NCBI RefSeq assembly: GCF_018294505.1
Contig: NC_057796.1
Coordinates: 190,703,873 to 190,767,872 of the forward strand
DNA from: Triticum aestivum
Lineage: Eukaryota; Streptophyta; Magnoliopsida; Poales; Poaceae
Direction of reading: 5' to 3'
DNA: 64,000 nucleotides
The stretch's first letter is position 1; the number at the start of each line of letters is the position of its first letter. This document shows positions 22,382 to 33,029 of the stretch, piece after piece. Under the pieces are notes generated by a model. The model saw nothing but the letters and a program-made list of their open reading frames with translations. It made no database searches and was not told the origin of the DNA. A program made the translations under genes and the position numbers.

Positions 22382-22835
22382 GAAATGTTATACTAGGTAT
22401 CCACCATGTTGGCAATAAGCTTAGCAAGCTTATTAGCTTTGTCCTATTTGGTGCTAAAATCCTTCAACGCTTGTTGTTGCACCAAAAAGTATGCATCTGA
22501 ATGCTCCGGGGACTTCCGCAGTCCTTCCGCTTCTTGTTGCAGCACAGCTGTTCGATGTCTTTCATCTTGTAGTTGAGACTCAAGAAACCGAACTGATTTA
22601 GACAGTGAGTTTGAATAGCTTGTGCCAGCGGTAGTGGCCAGTAACTCGAATACTAAACCAAGACAGGACTTTGGGGTTGTCTCACTATCTTCAAGATAGT
22701 TTTCCTTAGTTGTTTTATCAGCTTTGTTGGATAGACCAACAAGGATATCTCACTATCCTGAACCTTATCTGCATTACTTGCTTTACCACTGCTTAATAAG
22801 GCACTCTTCCCCAATACTCTGTCAGCATTCTAAAA
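22382..22835 (-). pseudogene. CACTA-B ORF1, C-terminal exon
   Basis: Read from 22835 down. After an acceptor (TTGTTTCTTTTAG) comes NADRVLGKSALLSSGKASNAD. A frame change lies near 22660, then a helical charged segment with RFLESQLQDERHRTAVLQQE and LVQQQALKDFSTK, a TAG, DKANKLAKLIANMVDT and the final TAG. This is the coiled-coil tail found at the end of plant En/Spm-class (Ptta) proteins in grass CACTA elements. It is separated from its upstream exons by the 7.2 kb LTR element. Confidence 0.6.
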
Positions 22836-22941
22836 GAAACAAGCAGACACATAACGGGTTTAGCATGTAGTAGTATATGAAACTCATTTCGGTGAACCAG
22901 TTCATTAGTAAGGTGGACAAGATTAAACTACCAAGTCTTGT

Positions 22942-24121
22942 TGTCGGTGTACAAAAGTAGGGGCACCCCTTTGTACCCCTTTACTTGCCATGGGCAGTCG
23001 GAGCCGCGCGCCACGGCCACACTAAGTAGGGCAGAGGAGGGGATATGGAGAGAAGCCGAAGCACAAGACGGTCAAGGCGATGCCAAGACCAAGAACACAA
23101 AGGACAGAAGGGCGAAGCAGGCTCCCCTGGCAAGACCCTTGCCGGGGCAGCCTCGGCAGCCCCGACAAGGGACTTGCTGAGGCGGCACGCCCGACGCCAA
23201 CGGAGTGAGCCACCCTTGAGCCCACGGGTTCCAACTCAACCAACTACATTGGAACTAGGGCTCGGGACGCACCTCTGTGGTGGCATGCAGATCTTTGTCA
23301 AGACCATAGAGATATGAGATCAGATGAGAACCAGACGGCGACACTCGACGGGATCCTTGCCGAGGAGATCCACAAGACCCCCGGCAAGCACCTTGCCGGG
23401 GACAACTGCAAGGCCACGGCAAGACCCTTGCTGGGCCCCCGGCAAGGCCCTTGCCGCGGGCGTCAGCGGGGCCACAGCCAGGCCCGCGTCGACCAAGACT
23501 CCACCGCTGTCCCCAAGCAGCTGTTAGCTCAACCAGCTGGGCAGGCACCCGCATGGCGACGGGCGGCTTCCGAGCCAACTCAGCAAGCACCTGCGTGGTG
23601 GCATGCAGATCTTCATGAAGACCCTACCACCATGCCACCTCAGCTCCCTACCTGCCTACATGGCGCTGCATGCATCACTGGCCTGGGCGCGTGTCGAAGC
23701 AAGGCGAGGCGGCGAAGGATGGGGCGGGCCTCGTTCCCACGCCGATAAAGCTAAGGGACACCTAAGCTACACATTAAATGCGTCTTGTCCTGTAACACGG
23801 GTGATAAGCTCGCAGCACTGTAGACCTTTCCACCTCCTGTGTGCCACTGTGGCATCCCCTTTCGACTATAAAGGAGGCCCATGGCGTACTGGAGAGGGAT
23901 TCGGCTCTTTTGAACTACGCAGCCACCATAGCTAGTTCGAGAGCTCAAGAACTGTCTAAAATACACACCAAAGCAGGACTAGGGTGTTACGCATCCTCGC
24001 GGCCCGAACCTGGGTAAACGATCCTTGTGCTGACTGTTAATCCTGCTCTTCTCACAACCCCGTGCCCCGGCAACCATTGTAGGGATTCTTGTGATCCCAT
24101 AGGTGTCGATTCCCACCGACA
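22942..24121 (+). repeat. 5' LTR of the antisense-gene element
   Basis: Starts TGTCGGTGTAC, ends CACCGACA. It contains clustered GGCAAG..CTTGCC palindromic words (23125-23465) and a TATA box CTATAAAGG at 23866-23874. Confidence 0.93.
23866..23874 (+). promoter_or_regulatory. LTR TATA box
   Basis: CTATAAAGG; the 3' LTR has CTATAAAAGG at 29865-29874. The position, about 250 bases from the LTR end, fits an LTR promoter. Confidence 0.6.
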
Positions 24122-24125
24122 TCTT

Positions 24126-24143
24126 TGGCGCGCCAGGTAGGGG
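24126..24143 (+). promoter_or_regulatory. Primer binding site
   Basis: TGGCGCGCCAGGTAGGGG starts four bases after the LTR. It is a TGGCGC-type site of the kind used by many plant Gypsy elements; I do not assign the tRNA. Confidence 0.65.
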
Positions 24144-24788
24144 GCGCAATTGTGAGAATTTGGTCTAGTAGTTAGCCTAGCAGTTCTTCACCGCCATGGC
24201 TTCTAAAGAAGAAGACGACTAGGAGAAAACAGCGCCGCCTGCAGGCGCGAAGGACGCCAGCGTGGCAACATAAAAGCTAAGTCATCCAGAGCCTTGAGCA
24301 ATTTCCTTTTATACATAAGGTTATTGTCCCCGGAGATCCTGCCTATGTATGGAAAACCTGCACGCAAAGGGGCCCTCCCGCAATTGGCAACGCCCTTGTT
24401 CTCTTTCGAGTCCGCTCAACAGCTCAAGCGGTCGCGTCGAGAGTGGCAGGGTAGCCTTCCGCAATTGGCAACGCTCTCGATTCTGACTCGAGTCAAGCTC
24501 GATAGTTCGAGCGGCTGCGTTAAGGGCGGTAAGGTGGTTCGCCCGGCAGCAAGCACACCCGACAGGCCAATGGGGATCCGTCCTCAAGACACTGCCCTGG
24601 GTTTACGCGCCGGCAAGCCTACCCGGTTAACGTGGGTGGACATTCAAAGGAAAATCAAACAGGGAAATAACATGCATTGTATCAAAAGTACTGCAGAGTT
24701 ATATTACATCAAATTGTTGCTGCGGTTCTAACTAAAGATAGAAATTGTCTTGGTCATGAACCTGCAGCGGCGATAAGAAACGGGGTGC

Positions 24789-27700
24789 CTAATCCCGGCG
24801 CCGGCCCTCCACCCTTTGAATTCCGTCGATGAGGCTGATGATGGGCTCGATACGGTCGTTGAGCGTCGCGAGGTCAGTACCCTCCGGCAAGCTCTCCAGC
24901 GCGGCGTCGAAGTCAAGGGTGGGGTTCCAGTACGCCACCTTAGTGAGGACCATGGTCATGGCACCCCGGCAGAGCCTTCGGTTCTCGTCGGCCAGTAAAG
25001 CCGCCCTGTTGGAGTGGAACTGCTCCAGGGCCCCGAGGACGCCCTCGAACAACAGGGTCAGCTTGGCGTTGGTAGTCCCGCTGCGCTCTGGGGCGTACCT
25101 CACATTTGGCATCCCCATGGTAGCCAGCTACGTGGTGATCCTGCCGGCGATGTCCTCGACGCGGCTGATCCAGCGATCCTCGCCCTCCACAAAGTCCTTG
25201 TGGCTGGCAGCTTCGTTCTTCCGTTGCAGCTTCTCGGCCTCCAGATCCTTGGCCAAGCTCTCCAACAACATCCCCTCGAGACCCTCCAGCTTCAGCTTGA
25301 GGTCTTTGATGGAGTTTTTGGCCTCGGAGAGCTCCCCGGCCCCGCTGACGGCCGTGCCATGCGCCTCCGTCAGGGCACCGTTGAGCGTGTCCTTCTCCTG
25401 GGACAGCTTCAGGGCCTGGCCCTTCCGCTCGTCCCGCTCCACCTCCAGCTCCTTCACCTTGCCGGCGTGAACCAGAGCCTGGGCATCGAGTGCCTCCCTA
25501 TGCCTCTGCTCCAGCTCTTGGGTCTGCTGCACGACAAGTTTCTCCACCTCCTCGTCCTTGGCGCGGAGTTTGGCGTCGATATCCGCCTCGCGTTTGGCAA
25601 GATCCTCCTCCTGGGAGTTCAGCGCGGCCTGGTGCTAGGTCCGAGCGGCCTCGGCTGCAGCGGCCAAGCTCTCCGCCGTCTCCTGGGCCTTCTCAATGTC
25701 GGCCAGCTTCGTGGTGAGCTCCACGTCACGCTTGGTCAGCTCGCTCTGGGCAGCCTTCAGCTCTTCGCTAGCTTGGCGGAACCAAGCCCGCGCCTCGGCG
25801 ACGCGCACCTTGAGGTCCGCCTCCGCCTTGTCCATCGTTGCCATCCTAGACTTGGCCTTGTCTAGGCGGGCGCGGTGGAGCGCCTGGAGCTTCCGGAAAT
25901 TTGCGCCCATGGCCTGGAGAAGCCGCTCCTCCTAAGAGCCATCGCCACCGGCGCTCGGCTCGTCGACGACCTCGAGCCCGGCGGCGGCAAGCACCTCTTC
26001 GTCGAACACCTCTCCCTCGATGGGCGCCCTGGAGCTGGACGACCCGGGGAGGTGGACGATGAGGTCGTCGGTCACCCTCAGACACCTGCCGGAGCCGGAG
26101 GTAGCGGAGGAGGAAGGTTGGTCATCGACCACCTCCTCCTCGTTCGCGGCCTTGCCGGCCTCCCCGGCAGGCCCCTTGCCGAGCTCCCCGGCGGCCCCCT
26201 TGGCGGCATCTTCGGCAGCATCGTTGGCGGTCTCCTCGGCAGCGATCTTCTCGGCCTCTGCCGCGGCGTCCTTGGCGACATCCTCGATGATGGCGTCCAT
26301 GTCCTCCTGGTCCGCCGACGGACGATCTGGATACCAAGAAGGGGATGAGACAAAGCCAAGACCAAGAGCCAGCAAGGAAAGAAAAAGAACAGGGGCGAAA
26401 GGCGTACGGCTTACCAGCGCCAGGCTAGGAAGCAGAGGTCCCCTCCCCGCCAACATTTGGCACCGAGGCAAAGCCACCGGCACCCGAGTTCTCCACCTCC
26501 TCCATGTGCGTGGGCTCGGTGCTTGGCGCCCTTGCCGGGGATGCCTCTTGGGGCGGCGTGGTCGATGGGGGCGGTGTGTTGGGGGTAGCCCTCTGTGGCT
26601 CCTCCTGCTGCTGTCCTCCACCTGCGACCACGGCAAGGTCAGCACCAAGAGATCGTGCCCCCAACACATGTTGACGAGGGGTGAGTGATGAACTTACGCT
26701 GGGGGCTGTGCGGGGGGCTGCTGTCCGGGCTGCTCAACGCCACCAGTGGTGCCCATGAAGTACCCGCCGGGGGCGGGCAGCCCGCCGAGGCCTTGGCCCT
26801 CTTCACCCTCTGGGCTAGCGTCTCCGCATCCCTGCAAAGGTGAAAACAAGTCAAGACAAGCGGCATGGATTGAGGAGACGGAGATGACAGAAAGGAGCAA
26901 GATACTTACTCGTCATCCACCCCCTCCTCTGTTGCCTTCCTCTTCCTCCTTAGGCTGAGGGACCCGAAGTCAAAGGTGACCTCCGCATCGACGTCTGCCG
27001 GAGGTGGGGAGGAGGGCGGAGTCTGCGCGCGCTCGGATGAACAGGAGGCAGATGCTTTCTTCTTCGCCACCGCGGCCTTCACCACCTTCTTCGCCGCCGC
27101 GGCCCTCGTCTGACGCGCGGACTACTCCGAAGACTTTGGCCGCTGCGCGGCCTTGACGGGTCGGACCGGCTCGCTAGAGGTGGCCCACCGCAGGACCCGC
27201 CCTCTCCCCGTGGCCGGAGGATCGACAGCATCCGCCTCCTCCTCCGATGACTCGTCGAACACATCCTCGACGAGAGGAGCCCCGGTGTCGGTGCTGCCGG
27301 CCTCCTCGGCAAGCTTCGCCTCCATTGCCCTGGCGGCGATATAGTCCAGCTCTGCCTGGGTGGTGTCCTGGACGAGCAGCGGCTCGGCGGTGACGTACCC
27401 CTCATGCAAGGTGTCGAAGAACTCCTGCACTTGAATTTCCTCCAGCTCGACCCAGCTCGGGTCAAGGCCATGCGCGTTGAGGTCCGGCATCATGGCGATA
27501 ATGTCAGTCCGGTGCGAGTTGTTGCTCAGCGGGACCACTCCTGCCGGCAACTTGAACAAGGGCCCCTTGGCGACCTTGTCGGCCTTCGCCGCAGCCCTCG
27601 CGGCCTTGCCGGCCCGCTCGACCTCGCTATCGCGGTTCACGTCGAGCTGGAAGAGCCGCTGGCAGAAGTGGGCGTGCCCCATCACCATGAAGTTGTGGTC

Positions 27701-28527
27701 GAGGCGGGGGCAAAACCTCATGATGTCGGCGGCGTTCGTGAAGAGCCAGGCCGGCCTCCCCTTGTTATGCAGTGGAGCAATCCGCCGGCGGATGAAATCC
27801 GCCCCAATCATCTCAAGGGTGAGCCCAGCCTCGGTAAGGCGAAGGATCCTGGTGGTGGCGAGCGTGAGCTTCGCGTCGTCGGCGTCGACGTCGCTCCAAT
27901 CGCCCCGGCGAACAGGCGGCGCGTCGCGGACCCGACAAAAGTCCGGCGGGTCCTTCTCCTCAATCCAGCACCACCGGCCCCGCCATTCTTCCCACATCTC
28001 CTTCATGGCGCCCTCCGGGTATGCCCCCTTGGCCCGTGGGATCCAGGTGACACAACCAGAAATGGCGCCCCCCGGTTGGATCCGAGGGAAGAAGTAGTGG
28101 CGGAAGAGCGCCGTGTTGGGGTGCACCCTGGCGAAGCCCTCGCAGAGGTGCGCGAAAAGAGCCATGCACGCCACGGCATTCGGAGTGAAATCCAAAAGGT
28201 GGAAGCCGTAGGTGTGCATGACATCACTGAAGAAATCGGCGAAGGGGGGACAGAGCCCGCAGGAGAAGTAGTCGACAAAGAATGGATACCAATTTGGGGC
28301 GGCCTCGGCGCAATTGGCGGGGATGACGCACGTGGCTGGATGCCCCGTCATCTCTCCCCCGTATTGCACCCCCACAGGGGTTTGAAGGCCTCTCGGAGCT
28401 CAAACACGTCGACCGTCGAGGGGAAGTAGGCGAGCTGCACCCACTGCGCCGCCAACCCACTCTCCGGCGGCTCCGTCGCTCCGGCGTCCTTGGCCACTCC
28501 CTTGCCCTTGGTGGATTTGGGCGCCAT
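24789..28527 (-). pseudogene. Antisense, apparently spliced gene inside an LTR element (PF04195-like N-terminus plus coiled coil)
   Basis: Minus strand, ATG at 28527. Exon 1 runs to 26910; exons 2 (26831-26698), 3 (26631-26415) and 4 (26326-24789) follow. Introns are 78, 66 and 88 bases with GTAAGT/GTAAGC donors and CAG acceptors, and all three phases join exactly. N-terminal part: AYFPSTVDVFELREAFKPLWG, then PFADFF, FHLLDFTPNAVACMALFAHL and RVHPNTALFRHYFF. This resembles the 'putative gypsy type transposon' domain (PF04195). Middle: Pro/Ala/Glu-rich, low complexity. C-terminal about 400 residues: long charged heptad helices (coiled coil). Breaks: a one-base deletion in a C run (28369-28373) and in-frame TAG at 27122, 26425, 25932, 25635 and 25128, all explicable as CAG to TAG; the frame is otherwise open throughout. 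The final stop is at 24789. Antisense extra ORFs are known in plant Gypsy elements; the function is unknown. Without the breaks it would code for roughly 1150 residues. Confidence 0.75.
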
Positions 28528-28935
28528 GGCGGCTGGGGGGAGCAAGAGACAGAAGACGGCGGATACGCAGCGACGGCGGGCAAAGGCGAAAGCTTAGGAA
28601 GGAAGGAGAAGGGGGCGGCAGCTCTGAGATTGGAGAAGACGCGGGAAGGGGGGTAAAGTGAGCAGCACGCCCGCGGTTATTCCTTTTTACGGGGAAGGCG
28701 CGGGCCGCCTCCTATCCCATTAACTGCGATGTGACGCATGCGTGCGGGAACCACCCCACGCATGCCCCCCACGTCACGCATGACCCCCCCACGTTGAGCG
28801 TTCAACGCGGGTCGTGGGGAAGCGCGGCGGACGAAGATCTACTGCGGTGGAAATCCGCGCCGCCTACCCGCGCACCGTTCTGGGCCTGACCCAACAACGT
28901 GTCGCGCTTATGTGTGGCCCAGGCCCGGGGGCTCC
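28528..28935 (-). other. Upstream region of the antisense gene / 3' end of element interior
   Basis: GC-rich with repeated (A/C)CGCATGC(G/C) words (28730-28790). The antisense gene would need its promoter here or in the adjoining 3' LTR; I see no clear TATA box. The bases just before the 3' LTR (AGGCCCGGGGGCTCC) occupy the polypurine-tract position of the sense element. Confidence 0.4.
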
Positions 28936-30121
28936 AGTCGGTGTACAAAATTAGGGGCACCCCTTTATACCCCTTTACTTGTGCACGGGCAGTCGGAGCC
29001 GCGCGCCATGGCCACACTAAGCATGGCAGAGGAGGGTAGACGGAGAGAAGCCGAAGCACAAGACGGTCAAGGCGACGCCAAGACCAAGAACACAAAGGAC
29101 AGAAGGGCGAAGCAGGCTCCCCTGGCAAGACCCTTGCCGGGGCAGCCTCGGCAGCCCCGACAAGGGCCTTGCCGAGGCGGCACGCCCGACGCCAACGGAG
29201 TGAGCCACCCTTGAGCCCACGGGTTCGAACTCAACCAACTACATTGGAACTAGGGCTCGGGAGGCACCTCCGTTGTGGCATGCAGATCTTTGTCAAGACC
29301 ATAGAGATATGAGATCGGATGAGAACCAGAAGACGGCAACCCTCAACGGGATCCTTGCCGAGGAGATCCACAAGACCCCCGGCAAGCGCCTTGCCGGGGA
29401 TGACTGCAACGCCACGGCAAGACCCTTGTCGGGCCCCCGGCAAGGCCCTTGCCGAGGGCGTCAGCGGGGCCACAACCAGGCCTGCTTCGACCAAGACTCC
29501 ACCGCCGTCCCCAAGCAGCTGTTATCTCAACCAGCTAGGCAGGCACCTGCGTGGCGACGGGCGGCTTCCAAGCCAACTCAGCAAGCACCTGCGTGGTGGC
29601 ATGCAGATCTTCGTGAAGACCCTACCACCGCGCCACCTCAGCTGCCTGCCTGCCTACATGGCGCCGCATGCATCGATGGCCTGGGCGCATGTCGAAGCAA
29701 GGCGAGGCGGCGACGGACTGGACGGGCCTCGTTCCCGCCCCCGATAAAGCTAAGGGACACCTAAGCTATGGATTAAATGCGTCTTGTCCTGTAACACGGG
29801 CGATAAGCTCGCAACACTATAGACCTTTCCACCTCCTGTGTGCCACTGTGGCAGCCCCTTTCGACTATAAAAGGAGGCCCATGGCGTACTGGAGAGGGAT
29901 TCGGCTCTTTTGAACTACGCAGCCACCATAGCTAGTTCGAGAGCTCAAGAACTGTCTAAAATACACACCAAAGCAGGACTAGGGTATTACGCATCCTCGC
30001 GGCCCGAACCTGGGTAAACGATCCTTGTGCTGACTGTTAATCCTGCTCTTCTCACAACCCCGCGCCCCGACAACCGTAGTAGGGATTCTTGTGATCCCAT
30101 AGGTGTCGATTCCCACTGACA
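28936..30121 (+). repeat. 3' LTR of the antisense-gene element
   Basis: 1186 bp, near-identical to the 5' copy. Its first base is A instead of T. It ends CACTGACA and is followed by the target duplication CTTGT. Confidence 0.93.
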
Positions 30122-33029
30122 CTTGTATTGCCAAGTAGTACATTATAAAAGCATCAAACAAACATATATCTATGTCCTATGGTCACTGCATTGTCTTGCC
30201 AAATCAAAATAGAAACAGGGTTCAAATCATATCAGCTCAAGACAAAGCAGCACTGAAACAATACAAAGCGTGGGAAACTACACGGCACAACAAGATTTTC
30301 AGATGGGTACGTTGTGCCATTGGAGTTTCAGATTGGTCTACATGTACAAAAATACTATTGGCTTTGTTGTGATGATGCTAGTAATGTGCATGATATGAGA
30401 AGTCAACAGAATTGAAATTGAAATTGAAATCGATAGAGCTATTTATAAGAGCAAACCTGTTAAAGAAACATCTGTAAACATACCTGTTGTGCCATTGGAG
30501 TTTCGATTGGATCCTTCAATTTAAAAATAAGTTTGTATGAGTAATACAATGATACAAGAGCAAAGCAGTATGCACGATAGCAATGGAATCTTAAATGAGA
30601 ACAATTGTTCTTCAGGTTTAAGCACTTGTTCTACATGAACAGAGTACAGTAAAACGCAAGCCTATAGTACTTAAAAATAAAAAATGAGCTCATAGACCTG
30701 ACCACATTCTTGGTTCGGGACAAGTACAGAACAAGGCGTTCCCAGTCATCGTCCAGTAAATGTGTCTGAGGAGAACATAAGGGAATTTGATGAGTTTCTT
30801 TGCTAGTGAAGTATGTTTTCTTCAGGAAATTCCGATACTGCACCAAGCATTCTTGAAGACAGCAAAGGTATTAGCACAGGTTACCTCATCCTGAGTTTCC
30901 AAATCGGTCCTTCTCTATAGAGAAAAATGGCAAAATTTGTTGTATTATAACCATCATGGAGGTAGAATGTATGGGACAAAGCAAAGTAATCGCCATGAAT
31001 AACATTACTTACACATAACTCCTGGATAAACATCTGCAACCGGCATTTTCCTTCATCTTCAGTATAATATTTCCATGATGGGAAGATACGCACATAGGAT
31101 TTAACAACATCAAATGCGATAGATGCTAAACTACGAATGGTTGGTTGTGCTTCCTCCATAGGAATAGGTGTACTAACTGTTGGAGTTGGGGTTCGCCGTG
31201 GTAGTACTTGCACTTTGGGCACTGGAGCTGCCTTACTAACTACTCTTGTTTGGGAGCTCTGTGGTGGAGATGGTGTTGTGTTAATAGGAACTGGGTTACT
31301 ATCTGCTGGGGTTGGGGTTAGATTGGGTGAAGCTGGTTCTCTGTCCATCACAGTAGGGGTACAATCTGCAAGAGTCTGGGTTATGTGTGGTAGGGCTGGT
31401 CCTCGTGCATGTACAACCGGGGTGCTATCTCCACCAAGAGGTAGCACTGTTTTATTTGAAGACCGTGTTTTTAGTCCGCTAGATGCTGCCATCACCCGCT
31501 CCAATTCAAATGGCTGATAAACACGAAACATAGTTGAATGTGCAGACATTGTATGAGAGACATATGCAATAGATAGTGTGGAAAAAAGAGGGCATGAAAT
31601 AGTTGAAATGTATATTGTCTAACTAAAATAGATAGCATGACATAATTTCACATATATGATGTCTATCTAAACTGGATAGCATAGCATGACATAATTCGAA
31701 GATATGATGACTAACTAAACAGGATGGCATGAGATAATTATATGATTTCTTTAGTAAACAGGTTCGCATGACATAATTCACATACATGTTATATAAGTAA
31801 TCATGACCGCATGATTTAATCCACATATGTGATTTATATGCTAAGCAGAGGGCATTCGCATATATGATGTCTGAACTAAGAATATGGTGTTGAATATTGT
31901 GTATATGATGTCTAAAATATGCAATGCAAGACACCATATGCATGATATGAGCAGTATAATCATGACAAGTTAGAGCATACACCTCGGTGGGGGAATAGGA
32001 CTGGTCATCTATCTCTGAATCCATCTCTGAGGAGCTATCGGGACCCAACAAGAGATCTCCTTCGACGGGTAGCACTGTCTGCTCTGAAGGCCTTGTTTTC
32101 ACTCTAGATTTTCCATCACCCACTCAAATGAATGATTCACAGGAAAAGTAGTTTAATGTACAGACATTGTCGACAAATGGAAATGTAATGAACAAAAGGA
32201 TGGGCAAGATATCATTCAGATATATGATGCCTGGTTAAACAAGATGGCATTGCATATTTCACATATAATATGGCTGGCTAAAAGACATGAGACTGCATAA
32301 TTCCCATATATGGTATAGAAACTAAACAGGTGGCATTACAGAACATGTCTAAACTAAGCAGATGACATATATGATGTCGAAAGTAGGCACTGTAAGGCAA
32401 CATATGCCTGATATGACTAACATCATCATGCCAAGTTAGAGCAAACACCTTGGGGGTAAATAGGAGTGGTCAGTTGTGCCTGAATCCGCCTCAGAACAGA
32501 TATCTTCCTCTGGATTACAATCTGGAGAGGGGGGGTTTGCCATTGAACCCACCAAGGAGCGATGTCTGCATGACATTGTATTGCCGTGCAAATTCTTGTC
32601 TTTTTCTCTACATGTTCAGCATGACTGTGTACAATATCTGACATGCATACAAAAAAATAGTGAGATTATGTAAGGAGAGCATGCAGAAATCTAGAGTGAT
32701 GGTAACAACTAGTGGATGGATCCAAAAATAATGATAGCAGGCTGATGATTGCTTTAATTTAATAAAAGACAGATGATGATTGCTTTACTATTTGTTTCCC
32801 ACCCAAGATGAACAACATAGGCATAACCTAGGTGAACCAGATATTAGACAGAGATACTATTCATTGTTGCCTCAATATGTGCCCCAAACCTAATTTTAAA
32901 ACTCAAGTTTGAACATTAATTTGGACTTGACTTGGAGTCTAAGAGGTGAACAGGACAATAAAATAGCAGGTACTATTAAGCAATGCATAACATAAGCAGA
33001 AACAAAAGAGTGCGACCTCTCTTGTGGAC
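30122..33029 (-). mobile_element. CACTA-B, second segment
   Basis: CACTA-B resumes after the LTR element. It contains ORF1 exons on the minus strand and AT-rich introns with imperfect repeats (words such as TATATGATGTC..AACTAA recurring between 31630 and 32370). It is cut at 33029 by the Sabrina-like element. Confidence 0.65.
30700..32600 (-). pseudogene. CACTA-B ORF1 exons (plant transposase Ptta/En/Spm-like)
   Basis: Minus strand, 5' to 3'. About 32590-32450: an exon with NPEEDICSEADSGTTDHSYL, ending CCAAG|GTGTTT. 32123-31979: a related exon with EQTVLPVEGDLLLGPDSSSE and DDQSYSPTEV. 31549-30900: a Pro/Thr-rich stretch with TP repeats, then RSLASIAFDVVKSYVRIFPS. 30860-30700: QYRNFLKKTYFTSKE and HLLDDDWERLVLYLSRTKNV, which matches the 'YR..LK..yF.. 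(M/L)TDeqW..LV..w' core of the Ptta/En/Spm plant transposase family (Transposase_24). The last exon lies beyond the LTR element at 22382-22835. ORF1 in grass CACTA elements is a DNA-binding TNPA-like accessory protein. No TNPD-type catalytic transposase was seen. Several frame breaks make it non-functional as it stands. Confidence 0.6.

Larger units (their letters stand above)
20893..22941 (-). mobile_element. CACTA-B, terminal segment (3' end of a minus-strand element)
   Basis: Begins CACTACCAAAAAAATACAC, a CACTA terminus related to that of CACTA-A. Subterminal CTTCCATGAC/GTCATGGAAG-type words follow, in both orientations, between 20910 and 21090. Next comes a GGCCCA-rich field (21130-22060) and then the last coding exon of the element on the minus strand (22382-22835). 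The three bases before the terminus are ACT; no matching far end was found. The host element resumes at 30122, 44644 and probably 60671. Confidence 0.75.
22942..30121 (+). mobile_element. Non-autonomous LTR retrotransposon carrying an antisense gene
   Basis: LTRs of 1180 and 1186 bp (TGTCGGTGTACAAAA .. CCGACA) with target duplication CTTGT (22937-22941 and 30122-30126). There is no gag, protease, RT or integrase in the sense direction; only a stub beginning ATGGCTTCTAAAGAAGAAG at 24196 that meets TAG 24 bases later. The one substantial gene runs antisense (28527 to 24789). The first base of the 3' LTR is mutated (AGTCGG instead of TGTCGG). The element must have been moved by another Gypsy element's enzymes. 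It sits between exons of CACTA-B. Confidence 0.92.

Noticed and set aside
25014..25865. A 283-codon Leu-rich plus-strand frame
   Set aside because: Complement of the coiled-coil region; Leu/Gly richness is what antisense of Lys/Glu/Gln codons gives.
27404..28429. A 341-codon plus-strand open frame
   Set aside because: It is the GC-rich shadow of the antisense gene, whose minus-strand frame has domain similarity and splice structure.
30205..30240. tRNA-like GGGTTCAAATC word
   Set aside because: No acceptor stem or anticodon arm can be folded around it.
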